A stretch of DNA of 64,000 bases from Mesorhizobium sp. CA14 (GCF_020165195.1 NZ_JAIUHR010000002.1:124001-188000); one strand, 5' to 3'. Shown: positions 26,673 through 37,000, numbered from the stretch's first letter. Translations and numbers: made by a program. The notes: generated by a model not told the origin, from the sequence alone.

Positions 26673-27730
26673 GCCACTACGATATCTGGGCGGCCTGCGC
26701 GCTGTCCGCCGACGGCTTCGCGATTTCGACCGGCCTGCTCGAGGACGGGCCACAGTTCAGCAGGCTTACGCTCCACCGAGCGCCGGGCATGCCTGAATGG
26801 AATTATTTGCGTTTCGAATCGACACTCGTGTGGCTGACGAGGCTCGACGGCTGGCGTCATGGGGCGTTGCTCGCGGCCCTCGGCATCGACGGCGATGTCA
26901 ACTTCATCGGCCAGAAATTTGCCAGCGAGCAGATTCCGGAGGCGGGCGCAGGCGACGATGAAGAGGGCCGCGGTTCGATGAGCCAAATGCGGCAATTGGG
27001 CGACGAACTGATGGTCTGCGGATACGGCTCGCAAATCTACGTGCGTGACACACGGGACGTGTGGACAAGAATAGCCGACGCGGATGACGAGACTTTGGGC
27101 GACAACGCATTCGAAGCCGTGGCGCGAAATGCGAATGGGGAGTGGGTGGCATGCGGCAACACCGCCGCAGCCTTCCGTGAGCCGACCGCCGCCGAGCAAG
27201 CCGAACTCGACCGGATCGCAGCGACAGGCACGATGCCACAATACCTTGCCGCGAAGGAGCGCTTCGAGACCCAGTTGGCTGGCGAAATCGGCTGCCTGTA
27301 CGTGCGCAGTAAACGCCGCTGGACAGGCGTGGACCTACCCGGCAACACCTATCTTGAGGATGTCATCGTGCTGGAGGACGGACGCTTTCTAGCGGTGGGC
27401 GGCGGTGGTCTGATCGTCGCCGGCCGGGATCCCGATAGCTTCGAGGATTTTTCGCAGCCTGGCTTCGCCGAGAACTACTTTTCTATCTGCCTGGTCGGTG
27501 GCCGACCCCACCTTCTTGGCGATACGGTGATTCATGTACTCGGCAAGGATTTGCAGTTGGAAGAGGAGATTGGCTTGCCGGACGACCTGCAGAGCCCGTT
27601 GCTCATTGATGTCGCGGATGGCGTGCTCTGGTATTTCGATCACAAGGGGGTTGCTAAACGGCAGCAAAACGCCTGGGTCATCATGGACCTGCCGGACGAG
27701 GTATGGGAAGAAGTGCGCCACCAGGGATGA
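26669..27730 (+). CDS. Putative immunity protein for the DUF4150 effector
   Basis: A 353-residue cytoplasmic protein without signal or membrane segment. It is acidic (many Asp/Glu), opposite to the Lys-rich toxin tail. It contains spaced beta-strand repeats of the type NANGEWVACGN, DVIVLEDGRFLAVGGGGL and PLLIDVADGVLWYF that suggest a beta-propeller-like fold. Its ATG overlaps the toxin stop by four bases, the classical effector-immunity arrangement. No named family was recognised. The immunity role is inferred from position, acidity and coupling. It ends 18 nt before the convergent TIGR02270-like gene. Confidence 0.7.
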   Translation: MSHYDIWAACALSADGFAISTGLLEDGPQFSRLTLHRAPGMPEWNYLRFESTLVWLTRLDGWRHGALLAALGIDGDVNFIGQKFASEQIPEAGAGDDEEGRGSMSQMRQLGDELMVCGYGSQIYVRDTRDVWTRIADADDETLGDNAFEAVARNANGEWVACGNTAAAFREPTAAEQAELDRIAATGTMPQYLAAKERFETQLAGEIGCLYVRSKRRWTGVDLPGNTYLEDVIVLEDGRFLAVGGGGLIVAGRDPDSFEDFSQPGFAENYFSICLVGGRPHLLGDTVIHVLGKDLQLEEEIGLPDDLQSPLLIDVADGVLWYFDHKGVAKRQQNAWVIMDLPDEVWEEVRHQG

Positions 27731-27748
27731 GCAGGCGCGACAGCTTGC

Positions 27749-28096
27749 TTAACTATCTAAGCTCCCGTTCGCTCTGAGATATTCTCTGACCTTTTCAAGG
27801 TTCAACTCCCTGACCGGGATCGGGCGCTTCGCCTCCAGCATGCGCACGACGAACAGTTCACCCGCTTCGGGATATTCGGCGAACCGTTCCTTGGCGATCC
27901 GCTTGCCGTCCGGTCCCGCAACCCACAGCCCGTCCAAATGCGCCTCCAGTCGTTCGACCAGCCGCGCGAGCCGCTCAGCGTCCATGTCGGGATTCTCGTC
28001 CGGGTGCAGCAGGTGCCGGTCATAGGCTGTCCACAGGAACGCCGCCATCTCCGCGTGCTGGCGCACAATTTTCGGAAGGACGGGTGCGCGCGGCAT
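27749..28096 (-). CDS. Truncated TIGR02270-like T6SS-associated protein
   Basis: A 115-residue protein whose N-terminus matches the start of the TIGR02270 family of T6SS-associated HEAT-repeat proteins: LPKIVRQHAEMAAFLW, then RLARLVERLEAHLDGL and GPDG. Full members run to about 400 residues with HEAT-like repeats; this one stops after a short unrelated tail (PVRELNLEKVREYL). So it is either a shortened paralogue or a 3'-deleted relic. It lies one base from the DUF6484 gene and is the last gene of the vgrG operon. Confidence 0.6.
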   Translation of the reverse strand: MPRAPVLPKIVRQHAEMAAFLWTAYDRHLLHPDENPDMDAERLARLVERLEAHLDGLWVAGPDGKRIAKERFAEYPEAGELFVVRMLEAKRPIPVRELNLEKVREYLRANGSLDS

Positions 28097-28518
28097 CAGT
28101 TGAGGTTGACGGAGCCACCGCGGATACGATTTGTCGCGCTGGCATGGCTGGTGACATATGTTCCGCGAATAGTGATATGACCGTCCTTCTCAAGGATGAT
28201 GGTCGCTTTGCCGCAGCGGAGTTCGACGCGCTCCTCGCCATCGATCCGCACCCGGCGCCCGTCACTGGACACCCGCGGCTGCGGACCGCGGGTCGGATCG
28301 ACAATGCGTCCGACGATCAGCGGACGTAGTGGATCCCCCTCCTCGAACAGCAGTGCCACTTCGGAGGCGATCGCGTCCGGACCCAGCGCGACGAGGCTCC
28401 TCGCCTTGAGCGCGGTCTCCTTTGGATTGCCTGCGAATACGACCAGCGGCGTCGCCCCCTCGAAGCCCAACAGAACGCCGATAACGACACCCTCGATCCG
28501 CGATTTCAACGCAACCAT
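28096..28518 (-). CDS. DUF6484 domain protein downstream of vgrG
   Basis: A 140-residue protein of the DUF6484 type: IEGVVIGVLLGFEGATPLVV at the start, then a beta-rich middle (PLIVGRIVDPTRG) and a gp5-like C-terminal tail (ATIILEKDGHITIRGTYV) like the end of VgrG. The ATG at 28516-28518 has GAGG seven bases upstream; a TTG four codons earlier is less likely. Family members are found beside vgrG and effector adaptors, and probably help dock or extend the spike. It follows vgrG by eight bases. Confidence 0.8.
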   Translation of the reverse strand: MVALKSRIEGVVIGVLLGFEGATPLVVFAGNPKETALKARSLVALGPDAIASEVALLFEEGDPLRPLIVGRIVDPTRGPQPRVSSDGRRVRIDGEERVELRCGKATIILEKDGHITIRGTYVTSHASATNRIRGGSVNLN

Positions 28519-28526
28519 TTCGAACC

Positions 28527-30851
28527 TCAATTCTGCAAGATGTTGCTGCCCTTCATGACGATATCGCTCGAAGCGTCGACATTGATCTTTCCCGAACCTT
28601 TGACCGTAATGTCCTTTCCCTTGATGGTGATCGTTCCATCCTTCTTCATAAGGATCTCTGCGCTACCGGTTTTGATCGTTATCGAGTCCTTGGCTTCGAT
28701 GGTCAGGTTCTTGCCGACCACCATCCCCGCATCCTCGCCGACTTGGGTGAGGCTCTTCTTGCCGATCTTGAGTTCGTGCGCCCCGTCGATCTGGGTCGAG
28801 GCATCTTGGCCGACCTTGACGATCCATGTCTTGCCGATCTCGGTGTTCTGCGCGCCGCCGATTTTGAGGCCCTGATCGACGCCGATCTCGATGCTTTGGC
28901 TGGCCGCTACGTTCCAGCCATCGTCCGCCCCAATATCGTGGCTCTGTGCCGTACCCACCGTGACTGATCGCGATGTCCCAATCGTGTTCGTCTGCGAGGC
29001 GCCGACCGTTCGCGCTTCCGCCGCTCCAACCGTATCGACGCGCGCCGCGCCCACCGTCACGGTCTGAACCAGCCCCACGGTCTGCGAATGGTTGGCATCG
29101 ATGTTTTCGGTCGAGTTGGCGACGACGTGGATCGTCTCGTTGGCCATAACCGTCAGCGACCTGTTCTTGCCCACCGTTTCAGTATCGTTGCTGCCGATGT
29201 TCGTCGTCTGATCGACGCCGACCTTGACGGTCTTGTTGTTGCCGACGTCCTCGTCGAGGTTGTGACCGACGGAGTGCTTGGCGTCGTGGTCGATGCGGTC
29301 GGACTGGTCGTGCTGGACCGTCTTGTTGCGGTCGTGCTTGATCAGCAGGTGATGGTCCTTCTGGGCCTGGAAGTTGACCAGCTCGGAGCCCGCCTTGTCC
29401 TCGAACATCAGCTCGTTGTAACCGCCGCCGCCTTTCGAGGAATTCGACTTCCAGCCGGATTGCGTGGCGTTGCCCGGCAGCCCGTAGGGTGGCATCTGCG
29501 AGGCATTGTAGACGCGGCCGGTGATGATCGGCAGGTCCGGATCGCCCTCGATGAAATCGACGATGACCTCCTGGCCGATGCGGGGGATCTGGATGAAGCC
29601 CCAGTTGCTGCCGGCCCAGGTCTGCGAGACGCGCACGAAGCAGGATGAGTTCTGGTCCTTCTTGCCGAGCCGGTCCCAGTGGAACTGCACTTTCACCCGC
29701 GCATATTTGTCGGTGAAGATCTCCTCGCCCGAAGGACCGACGACAGTCGCCGTCTGTGGGCCGCGCATGATCGGGCGAGGCGTGATGCGCGCCGGCCGGT
29801 AGGGCAGTTTGGTGGGCGCCACGCCAAGCACCGCCTTGAAGTTCTCGCTGTGGGCCTCGTTCTGGGTGCGGTAGCCCGGGTCGAACAGCCGGTACTCGGC
29901 GCTGACCACAAGATAGTCCTGGTTCTGGTCGTCGCGCGGGAAGCTCTCCAGCGTGAACTTGCAGCCGGAAAAAAGGCCGCGCACCGTGCCAACCGCCGTG
30001 CTGTGCTGGTGCACGGCCTGGAGTTCCTCGCGGCGGATCCCGGCGATCTTGTCGCCCCGCCCGACATCGAGATGCGCGCCGGGCTGGCGGTAGTTCTCGC
30101 CCGAGGCTTCCTTATGGGCGAAAGGCTGGGCGGATTTCGCCATCAGATCGGCGCCGGGCTTCTCGAAATCATAGTCGGTGTGGGCATAGGCGCCCGGACG
30201 CACCGCGCTGCCGGGAATCCATTCGGTGATGTATTCGACATCGCGCCGCGAGGCCTGGCCCTCGAAATTGTAAAGCACCTTCTCGTAACCCGGCGCCGGC
30301 TTCAGCTTGCTCATCGCGTCACAGAGAATGAGCGTGTGCTTGCCCTCGTCATGCTCGAAGAAATAGAAGATGCCTTCGTGCTCGAGCAGCCGCTGCACGA
30401 AATCGAGATCGCTCTCATCGTACTGGACGCAATATTCGCGCTGGGGATAGGACCCCTGCAGCCGCTTCTCGAATTTGGCGATGCCGTATTTCGAGAATAT
30501 TTTCTCGACGATCTCCACCGCCGTCATGTTCTGGAAGATACGGCAATCGGTGGTGTTGCCGAGAAACCAGAGCCATGGCCTGACGGTCGCCTCGTAGAAG
30601 GCCAGCCGGTCCTCGATGCGGGTCAGCTTGAAATCCGACACGAGGCCGCTGAACCAGCGCTTCGGATCGGATTCGCCTTCGACCGAAACGACGCCGCCCA
30701 GCATCTTCAACGGGTCGATGTCGCGGTTCTTCGAGACGAAGCCGACCGTATAGGCAAAACAGCGGCTGATCTCATCGCGGCCGATGAGATGGGTGAAGGT
30801 GAGGTCGGCGCCAGCCGGCGTCTGCACAACCGTGGCGCGTTCGTTCGGCAT
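28527..30851 (-). CDS. vgrG: T6SS spike protein VgrG (TssI)
   Basis: A 774-residue VgrG. The gp27-like part occupies the first 370 or so residues (RDEISRCFAYTV, DLDFVQRLLEHEGIFYFFEHD). It is followed by the gp5 OB-fold (CFVRVSQTWAGSNWG, IPRIGQEVIVDFIEGDPDLP) and a long C-terminal beta-helix. From about residue 500 this consists of short repeats of the xVGxxxTxxIG kind, ending in gp5-needle strands (DGTITIKGKDITVKG). No extra enzymatic domain is fused. It is the only vgrG in the window, so it probably carries the DUF4150 tip encoded convergently. It is divergent from the second FHA gene. Confidence 0.96.
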   Translation of the reverse strand: MPNERATVVQTPAGADLTFTHLIGRDEISRCFAYTVGFVSKNRDIDPLKMLGGVVSVEGESDPKRWFSGLVSDFKLTRIEDRLAFYEATVRPWLWFLGNTTDCRIFQNMTAVEIVEKIFSKYGIAKFEKRLQGSYPQREYCVQYDESDLDFVQRLLEHEGIFYFFEHDEGKHTLILCDAMSKLKPAPGYEKVLYNFEGQASRRDVEYITEWIPGSAVRPGAYAHTDYDFEKPGADLMAKSAQPFAHKEASGENYRQPGAHLDVGRGDKIAGIRREELQAVHQHSTAVGTVRGLFSGCKFTLESFPRDDQNQDYLVVSAEYRLFDPGYRTQNEAHSENFKAVLGVAPTKLPYRPARITPRPIMRGPQTATVVGPSGEEIFTDKYARVKVQFHWDRLGKKDQNSSCFVRVSQTWAGSNWGFIQIPRIGQEVIVDFIEGDPDLPIITGRVYNASQMPPYGLPGNATQSGWKSNSSKGGGGYNELMFEDKAGSELVNFQAQKDHHLLIKHDRNKTVQHDQSDRIDHDAKHSVGHNLDEDVGNNKTVKVGVDQTTNIGSNDTETVGKNRSLTVMANETIHVVANSTENIDANHSQTVGLVQTVTVGAARVDTVGAAEARTVGASQTNTIGTSRSVTVGTAQSHDIGADDGWNVAASQSIEIGVDQGLKIGGAQNTEIGKTWIVKVGQDASTQIDGAHELKIGKKSLTQVGEDAGMVVGKNLTIEAKDSITIKTGSAEILMKKDGTITIKGKDITVKGSGKINVDASSDIVMKGSNILQN

Positions 30852-31158
30852 GGTCGTGCCCCTCCTGGACGCGGCCGCCAGTATGATGGATTGAAGCCCC
30901 CGCTATGTTAACCGCATCACGTTCGGGAACTTTTCACGCCCACCGCACCGGACCACTTTCAGCCTAGCATATGTTTGGCGGCCGCCAAATAACAGCTGTG
31001 GCTAAACTGCCCCGTGCGCCGGTGTGAAACGCTCCTCTCCCGCTGCGCTCGCAAGCTGCTAGAATGCCAAGGCAATTTCAGGAAAGGTGCGTTGGCGTTT
31101 CCGCCTGGAATTGCGCGGAAAATAAGCATTTGTTGACCAAGTTGGGCGACGCTTCCGG
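30852..31158. promoter_or_regulatory. Divergent control region between vgrG and the second T6SS operon
   Basis: A 307-bp gap between divergent start codons, so promoters for both transcripts are expected. TAGAAT at 31060-31065 resembles a -10 box for the plus-strand operon but no good -35 sits 17 nt upstream. No terminator, RNA gene or convincing ORF was seen. Confidence 0.35.
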
Positions 31159-32238
31159 ATGTTCATCTCGCTCCAGATCAGCAATGTCGACAGGCTCCCG
31201 GTCGGCACCGCCGCCAGCTATGCCGCCCGCGACCGCAGTTTCGAGATCGGCCGCGAGAATTGCGACTGGACGTTGTCCGATCCGGACAAGTTCATTTCGG
31301 GCCGGCACTGCGAGGTCCGCTACCAGGCGGGTTCGTTCTGGCTCTACGATCTCTCGCGCAACGGCACTTTCATCAACGGGTCCAACCAGCGCATGGCTGG
31401 GCCGCATCGGCTGGCCCCAGGCGACCGGCTGCTGATCGGCCGCTACGTCGTCGGCGTTTCGATCGAAGACGAACGGGCCGCGATCGGACATCCGCAGGCC
31501 AGGACGGGATCGACGCAGCGCGAGCTGCCGCCCTCGACCGGCGGCCCGCCGGATCGCGGTCACGAGCCGTTCTTCAGTCCGGCGGAACAGCGCTCGACCG
31601 GGGCGGCGCCCGCCTCCAGGTCCTCGGCCCCGCAGCCCGGTCCGGCCGCCCCGGCCAATCGGCCGGCCGAAGCGGACGCGGCGCTGCGGGAGATCGCCAG
31701 GGCGGCGGGCATTGCGCCTGAATTGCTGCAGGCGCGCGACCCGCACGATGTCGCGGCCGAGATCGGCTCCGTGCTGAGGACCACGGTCGAGCAACTATCG
31801 CTGCTGCTCAAGGCGCGCGCGGCAGCAAAAGTGCTCGCCAAGAGCGCGCACCGCACGATGATCGGCGCCGAGGACAACAATCCGCTGAAATTCGTGCCGG
31901 GCACCGACGACATATTGGAGATCATGTTCGCCAAGCGCAGAGCCGGCTATCTCGATGCAAGGCACAGCGTCGAGGATGCGTTCCGCGATCTGAAGGCCCA
32001 CGAGATCGCGACTTATGCCGCCATGCAGGCCGCGCTGTCCAGGCTGCTCGACGACCTGTCGCCGGAGGCGATCGCCAAAAAAATCCCACCGGCGTCCTTC
32101 TCGTCCAGGAAGAGCCAGGCCTGGGATGCGCTTGTCGCGACCTGGCGGACGATGGAAGACAAGCATGAGAACGGCATGCTGGATGTCTTCCTCGCCTATT
32201 TCGCCGAAGCCTACGCCAAGGCCAACAAGCAGAAATAG
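31159..32238 (+). CDS. T6SS FHA-domain protein, second TagH-like copy
   Basis: A 359-residue protein. The FHA domain (about 1-105) has FEIGRENCDWTLSDPD, SGRHCEVRY and LSRNGTFING. A shorter Pro/Ala/Ser linker (about 110-180) precedes a C-terminal TagH/ImpI domain with NPLKFVPGTDDI, parallel to NPLKFLPTVEDV in the first copy. It heads the second T6SS operon, before tssL2, tssM2, pppA and ppkA, so it is the likely FHA partner of that kinase. Start ATG 31159 has only a weak ribosome binding site. Its relation to the first copy (redundant, or specific to the second TssL/TssM) is unknown. Confidence 0.9.
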   Translation: MFISLQISNVDRLPVGTAASYAARDRSFEIGRENCDWTLSDPDKFISGRHCEVRYQAGSFWLYDLSRNGTFINGSNQRMAGPHRLAPGDRLLIGRYVVGVSIEDERAAIGHPQARTGSTQRELPPSTGGPPDRGHEPFFSPAEQRSTGAAPASRSSAPQPGPAAPANRPAEADAALREIARAAGIAPELLQARDPHDVAAEIGSVLRTTVEQLSLLLKARAAAKVLAKSAHRTMIGAEDNNPLKFVPGTDDILEIMFAKRRAGYLDARHSVEDAFRDLKAHEIATYAAMQAALSRLLDDLSPEAIAKKIPPASFSSRKSQAWDALVATWRTMEDKHENGMLDVFLAYFAEAYAKANKQK

Positions 32239-32334
32239 CCGCGCGGCACAGACCCCGCCAACCGTATGTGACGGGTCTCATAGAAGAAGCCGCCCCTTCG
32301 AGCATCTTGCTCTCCGATTTCAATCGGCGGGCCG

Positions 32335-32363
32335 TTTCAATTGGGTATCCGGGCGACTAGAAT
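32335..32363 (+). promoter_or_regulatory. Weak sigma-70-like promoter candidate before tssL2
   Basis: TTTCAA at 32335-32340, a 17-nt spacer and TAGAAT at 32358-32363 form a plausible housekeeping promoter, 172 nt before the tssL2 ATG. The same CTAGAATGCC string with a TAGAAT core recurs before the upstream FHA gene near 31059. The 296-bp gap 32239-32534 has no other visible feature. Confidence 0.3.
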
Positions 32364-32534
32364 GCCCAGGGACGCTTGCCCGGCGGGCAAAGCGGCGTGG
32401 CTTGGGGCGTGTGCAGCAATGTCATGTTTCGGCGAGATGAGCCTTTCCATGCGGCCCGCCGCCGAGGCTCAGGCTGGAACGCGTTTTCCCGGACAAAAAC
32501 CTGCTCATTGCAATTCGACGGCGGATCGCCGCCG

Positions 32535-34067
32535 ATGAGTTCGAAGGACGATCTCTCCAGGCCGGCGGACAAGACCGTCATCCGTGCGCCGCGGCCGAAG
32601 CAGAAGCCGCTTGCGGCTGCCGAGAGATCCGGTCCGGAAGGCGCACGGCCTGCACCACCGCCCGCTCGCGAAGCGACAGTGTTCGACCCCGGCGGCGGCC
32701 GACAGATGCCAACCGGCTGGTCGTCCGGAACCGTGCTGTTTCAAGGGCCAACCTCGGGAGCAGAGGACAATGCGATGCCGGGGCTGCCGCAGGATGCCCT
32801 GCTTGCCGCCGCCGAGGGCGTGCAATACGCCGCGACAAATCCGATCCTTGCCGCGGCGGCGCCGCTGCTGATGCTCTTCGGCCAATTGCGGCTGATGCCG
32901 GTCGAACGGCAAGCCGCACCCTTGGCAGAGCGTATCGCCGACGCGATCGAGTCCTTCGACCACGCGATCGCCAAAGCCGGCGTAGCCGAGGAAGACGCAC
33001 GCATCGCCAAATTCGCCCTTTGCGAAACCGCCGACGACCTCGTCGGCAATCTACCCTGGCCGGACAAGGACAGCTGGCTTCAGCACAGTCTGGTGGCGCG
33101 GTTCTTCCACACCCAACCGACGGGCACGGGCTTCTACGAAGCGCTGAACAAGATTCTTGCTAAGCCGGAAGCGCATTACGACCTGCTCGAACTGATGCAT
33201 GCCTGCCTGTCGCTGGGCTTCGAAGGCCAGTATCGCGGGCTGGCCAAAGAACGAGACACGCTCGAACGCGTCCGGCGCGACGTCTACGACACGCTGCGCT
33301 ATTTCAAGCCGCGCGCCAATGATGACATCTCGCCACGCTGGCAAGGCATGGCTGCGGCATTGCCGAAGCCGGGGGCGCGGCTGCCGCTGTGGGCGGCAGC
33401 GGCCGCCGCGGCGACGCTGGTGACAGCGGCCTTCTTCGGACTGCGGGTACTGATCACCGATGAAGGCGACGCGACCGCCGGCGAATTGCTGGCGCTCAAC
33501 CCATCGACGCCCGTCACCATCGAGCGCGCCAGCGTGGCGGCGCCCACTGAGCCGGCGCAAGCCAGCCCGCCACCGCCCGTGATCCCAGATACCACCCAGA
33601 TCGACCGCATCCGCGCTGCACTTGCCAAGGAGATTGCCAGCGGCGGACTGAGCGTCGGCGAGAAGGGCGAGTTCATCGTCGTCGAGATCAACAACCAGCT
33701 CTTGTTTGCGTCCGGCCAGGCGGAGCTGAAGCCGCAGTTCCAGCCTGTCGCGGCCGACATCGCCGCTGCGCTCGATGCCGAAAGCGGACCGATCAGCATC
33801 ATCGGCCACACCGACAATGTGAAGCCGAAGAAATCGAGCCCGTTCAAATCGAATTTCGATCTTTCCGTTGCCCGGGCGAAGGCCGTCCAGGCGATGATGG
33901 CCAAGCAATTGAAGGACCCATCGCGGCTGAGTGCCGACGGCAGGGGCGAGGACGAACCGATCGCCGACAACGGCACGGCAGACGGCCGCGCCAGGAACCG
34001 CCGCGTCGACGTGATGATCCGGAGACAGGAGAGCTTACAGACCGGCGCGGCGGAGACCGGCGACTGA
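32535..34067 (+). CDS. T6SS TssL with OmpA-type domain, second copy
   Basis: A 510-residue protein. A Pro/Arg-rich N-terminal extension (about 1-75) precedes the DotU domain (about 80-270; ALCETADDLVGNLPW, LMHACLSLGFEGQYRG), one transmembrane segment (about 283-305) and a C-terminal OmpA/MotB domain (about 390-500; IIGHTDNVKPKKSSPF, RARNRRVDVMI). ATG 32535 is chosen; codons 5' of it are not family-like. Sequence similarity to the first TssL is limited to motifs, so this is a divergent paralogue rather than a recent duplicate. The stop overlaps the tssM2 ATG. Confidence 0.92.
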   Translation: MSSKDDLSRPADKTVIRAPRPKQKPLAAAERSGPEGARPAPPPAREATVFDPGGGRQMPTGWSSGTVLFQGPTSGAEDNAMPGLPQDALLAAAEGVQYAATNPILAAAAPLLMLFGQLRLMPVERQAAPLAERIADAIESFDHAIAKAGVAEEDARIAKFALCETADDLVGNLPWPDKDSWLQHSLVARFFHTQPTGTGFYEALNKILAKPEAHYDLLELMHACLSLGFEGQYRGLAKERDTLERVRRDVYDTLRYFKPRANDDISPRWQGMAAALPKPGARLPLWAAAAAAATLVTAAFFGLRVLITDEGDATAGELLALNPSTPVTIERASVAAPTEPAQASPPPPVIPDTTQIDRIRAALAKEIASGGLSVGEKGEFIVVEINNQLLFASGQAELKPQFQPVAADIAAALDAESGPISIIGHTDNVKPKKSSPFKSNFDLSVARAKAVQAMMAKQLKDPSRLSADGRGEDEPIADNGTADGRARNRRVDVMIRRQESLQTGAAETGD

Positions 34068-37000
34068 TGCGCTGGATGCTGCGGATCTTCAGCTTGATCG
34101 CGCTTGCCAGTTTGTCGGCGGCGGTCTGGTATGCCGGGCCGCTGATCCGCTTCGCCGATACGCGCCCGCTTGGACCCGTGTGGCTCAGGGCCACGATCAT
34201 CGGCGTCAGCGTTGCGGTGCTCGCGCTGTTCTACGGGGTCCGCTTCTGGCGGAGTCGCAAGGCTCAAAAGGCGCTCGAAACGGCCATAGTGCGCGGCGAT
34301 GAGCGCGACGACGATTCACAGCTGCTCGAAGCGCGCATGAGTGAAGCCATCGCGACGCTGAAGCGGACGAGCGGCAAGCGCAATTTCCTCTATGACATCC
34401 CCTGGTACATCATTATCGGCCCGCCAGGCGCCGGCAAGACGACGGCGCTGGTCAATTCCGGGCTGAAGTTCCCGCTTGCCGGCTCCGGCAGCGCTGAGCC
34501 GCTGGCCGGCGTCGGCGGTACGCGATCCTGCGACTGGTGGTTCACCGACGAGGCGGTGCTGATCGACACTGCCGGCCGCTACACGACGCAGGAATCGGAT
34601 CGCGAGCGCGACAAGGCAAGCTGGCTCGCCTTCCTGGGGCTGCTCAAGAAGCATCGCACCAGGCAACCGATCAACGGCGTGATCCTCGCCATCAGCCTTG
34701 CCGACCTGATCGGCTTCGACGACGGGCAACTCGACGCGCATATCAGCGAGATCAAGAGCCGCCTGCGCGAATTGCACGAGACGCTGAAGGTCCAGTTCCC
34801 AGTCTATCTGCTCTTCACCAAGGCCGATCTCATCTGCGGCTTCATGGATTATTTCGGCGATTTCGACGAGACCCGCAGGCGCAAGGTGTGGGGTGCGACA
34901 TTCCAGACCGCCGACCGCACCAGGAACATGGCCGGAGAAGCGCCCGCAGCCTTCGACGAACTGGCGAAGCGGCTCGCCGAGGAAGTCGCCGATCGCCTGC
35001 AGGAAGAGGCAGACCCGGTGACGCGGATCGCGCTGTTCGGCTTCCCTGCCCAGTTCGGCGCGCTGAAGAACCGGATAACGCAGTTTGTCGGCAGCCTGTT
35101 CGACACCTCGCGGTCGCAGGTCAATGTCAGCCTGCGCGGGCTCTATTTCTCGTCGGGCACACAGGAAGGCACGCCCTTCGACCAGGTGCTGGGCGCGATC
35201 GGACGCAGTTTCGGCAGTGCCTCGCAGGCGCATCTTTCCGGCGCCGGCAAGAGCTTCTTCCTGCACGACCTGCTGGCCAATGTGATCTTCCCGGAATCGG
35301 ACTGGGTGTCGTTCGACCGGGCGGCCGAGCGGCGCGCGAAGCTCGCCAGGTTCGGCGGCCTGGCCGCGATCACGCTGGCGGCCTTGGCGGCGCTCGGCAT
35401 GCTTGGCCTCAGCTTCTTCGCCAACAAGGAGCTGATCGCCTCCACGCGCCAAGCCATGGCGCATTATCGCGACAGCGCCGATAGCCTGCTCAAGAGCACC
35501 ACGGTAACGGACGTCGACCTCGAAAACGTCATCGGTCCGCTCGACCAGCTGCGCAACCTGCCGGCCGGTTTCGAAAACAGCGACCAGGGAAAGCCGATCG
35601 AGGAGACGTTCGGGCTCAGCCAGCGCGAGCGGCTGCTGTCGGCCTCCAAGACGGCCTATCGGCAGGCGCTGGAGCGGACCTTCCGCTCTCGGCTGCTGGT
35701 TCAGGCCGAGCGGACGATCCAGGCCAGGATGGCGGATCCGGTCGCGCTCTACGAGCCGCTCAAGATCTACCTGATGCTGGGCGGCAAGGCGCCGAAGGTC
35801 GACGACGAGCTGATCGTTTCCTGGATGAAGCAGGACTGGGAGGAGAACCGCTACCCCGGCGAGAACAACCGCGAGGGCCGGGCGCAGCTCGAAAAGCATT
35901 TGCGCGCCATGCTTGCGCTTGACGACGCCTACGATCCAACCTTCGAGCTCAACCAGCCGCTGGTCGAGGCCGCGCAGCGCTCGCTCGGACGCATGAGCCT
36001 CGCCGACCGCGCCTCGGCGCAAATCAAGTCGGCGGTCTACGCGGCAAAGCTGCAGGATTTCTCCATTGCCGCGAAAGCCGGTCCGGAAGCGCAGCTGGTG
36101 TTCGAGCGCACGGATGGCAGCGAGCTCGCCGATCTTCAGGTCCCCGGTCTTTACACGCGCGCCGGGTTCAATCGCTTCTTCCTGCCGCAGCTCTCGCGGA
36201 TCGCGCAGATGCTCGTCGACGACCGATGGGTGCTCGGCGGCGGCGGCGAACAGGGCGGTATCGATCAGGACCTGCCCAAGCTCGGTCCCGAGCTCATCGA
36301 CCGCTACGGCAAGGAATTCGCCGCCGCCTGGAACGGGGTGCTCGACCAGCTGAAGCTCAAGGCGATGCTGAAGGACAAGCCGCAATATCTGGCGCTCTCC
36401 GCCCTCGCGGCGCCAGACTCACCCCTCGACAAGCTCTTCACCGCGATTGCCGATGAAACCGCATTGACGAAGGACAGCGGCGCCGAGGGCGATATCGGCA
36501 CTGCGCAGCAGGATCCCGCCAGCATGGCCAAGGGCCTCGCCCGCATCGGCCTGCAGATCGCCGGCGGCAAGTCGCAAAGCCGCGCCGGCGCAAGCTCGGC
36601 CATTGCGCAGAATGCCGGCGCCAGCGTCGAGGCGCAGTTCCGCTCGTTCCAAGCGCTGGTCGGCGGGGCCGCCGGGCGCCGGCCGCTCGATGCGCTGACG
36701 CAGAACTTCCACGACATCTTCCAGAGCCTGAAGCTCGCGGCCGATGTCCCCACGCAGACCGAACGCGTCAACGCCAACCTGCAATTGCAGATCTCGACGC
36801 TACGCGCCAATGTCTCGCGCCTGCCCAAGCCGCTGGCGCGCATGGTCAACGCGGCGGCGGACGAGCTCGAAGGCAATGTCGCCGAGGCCTCCGTCGCCGA
36901 CCTCAACCAGACCCTCGACCAGACGGTGACGCGCGTCTGCGAGGAGGCAGTCAACGGCCGCTATCCCTTCACCCGCGACGGCACCGACGAGATTTCGATG

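Noticed and set aside
28527..30851. VgrG as an evolved effector-fused VgrG
   Set aside because: The C-terminus is only beta-helix repeats; no enzymatic domain is seen.
29679..30911. 410-codon plus-strand frame opposite vgrG
   Set aside because: Antisense of conserved gp27/gp5 regions of VgrG; no own family features.
34316..36385. 689-codon minus-strand frame opposite tssM2
   Set aside because: Antisense shadow of an IcmF gene with an intact P-loop.
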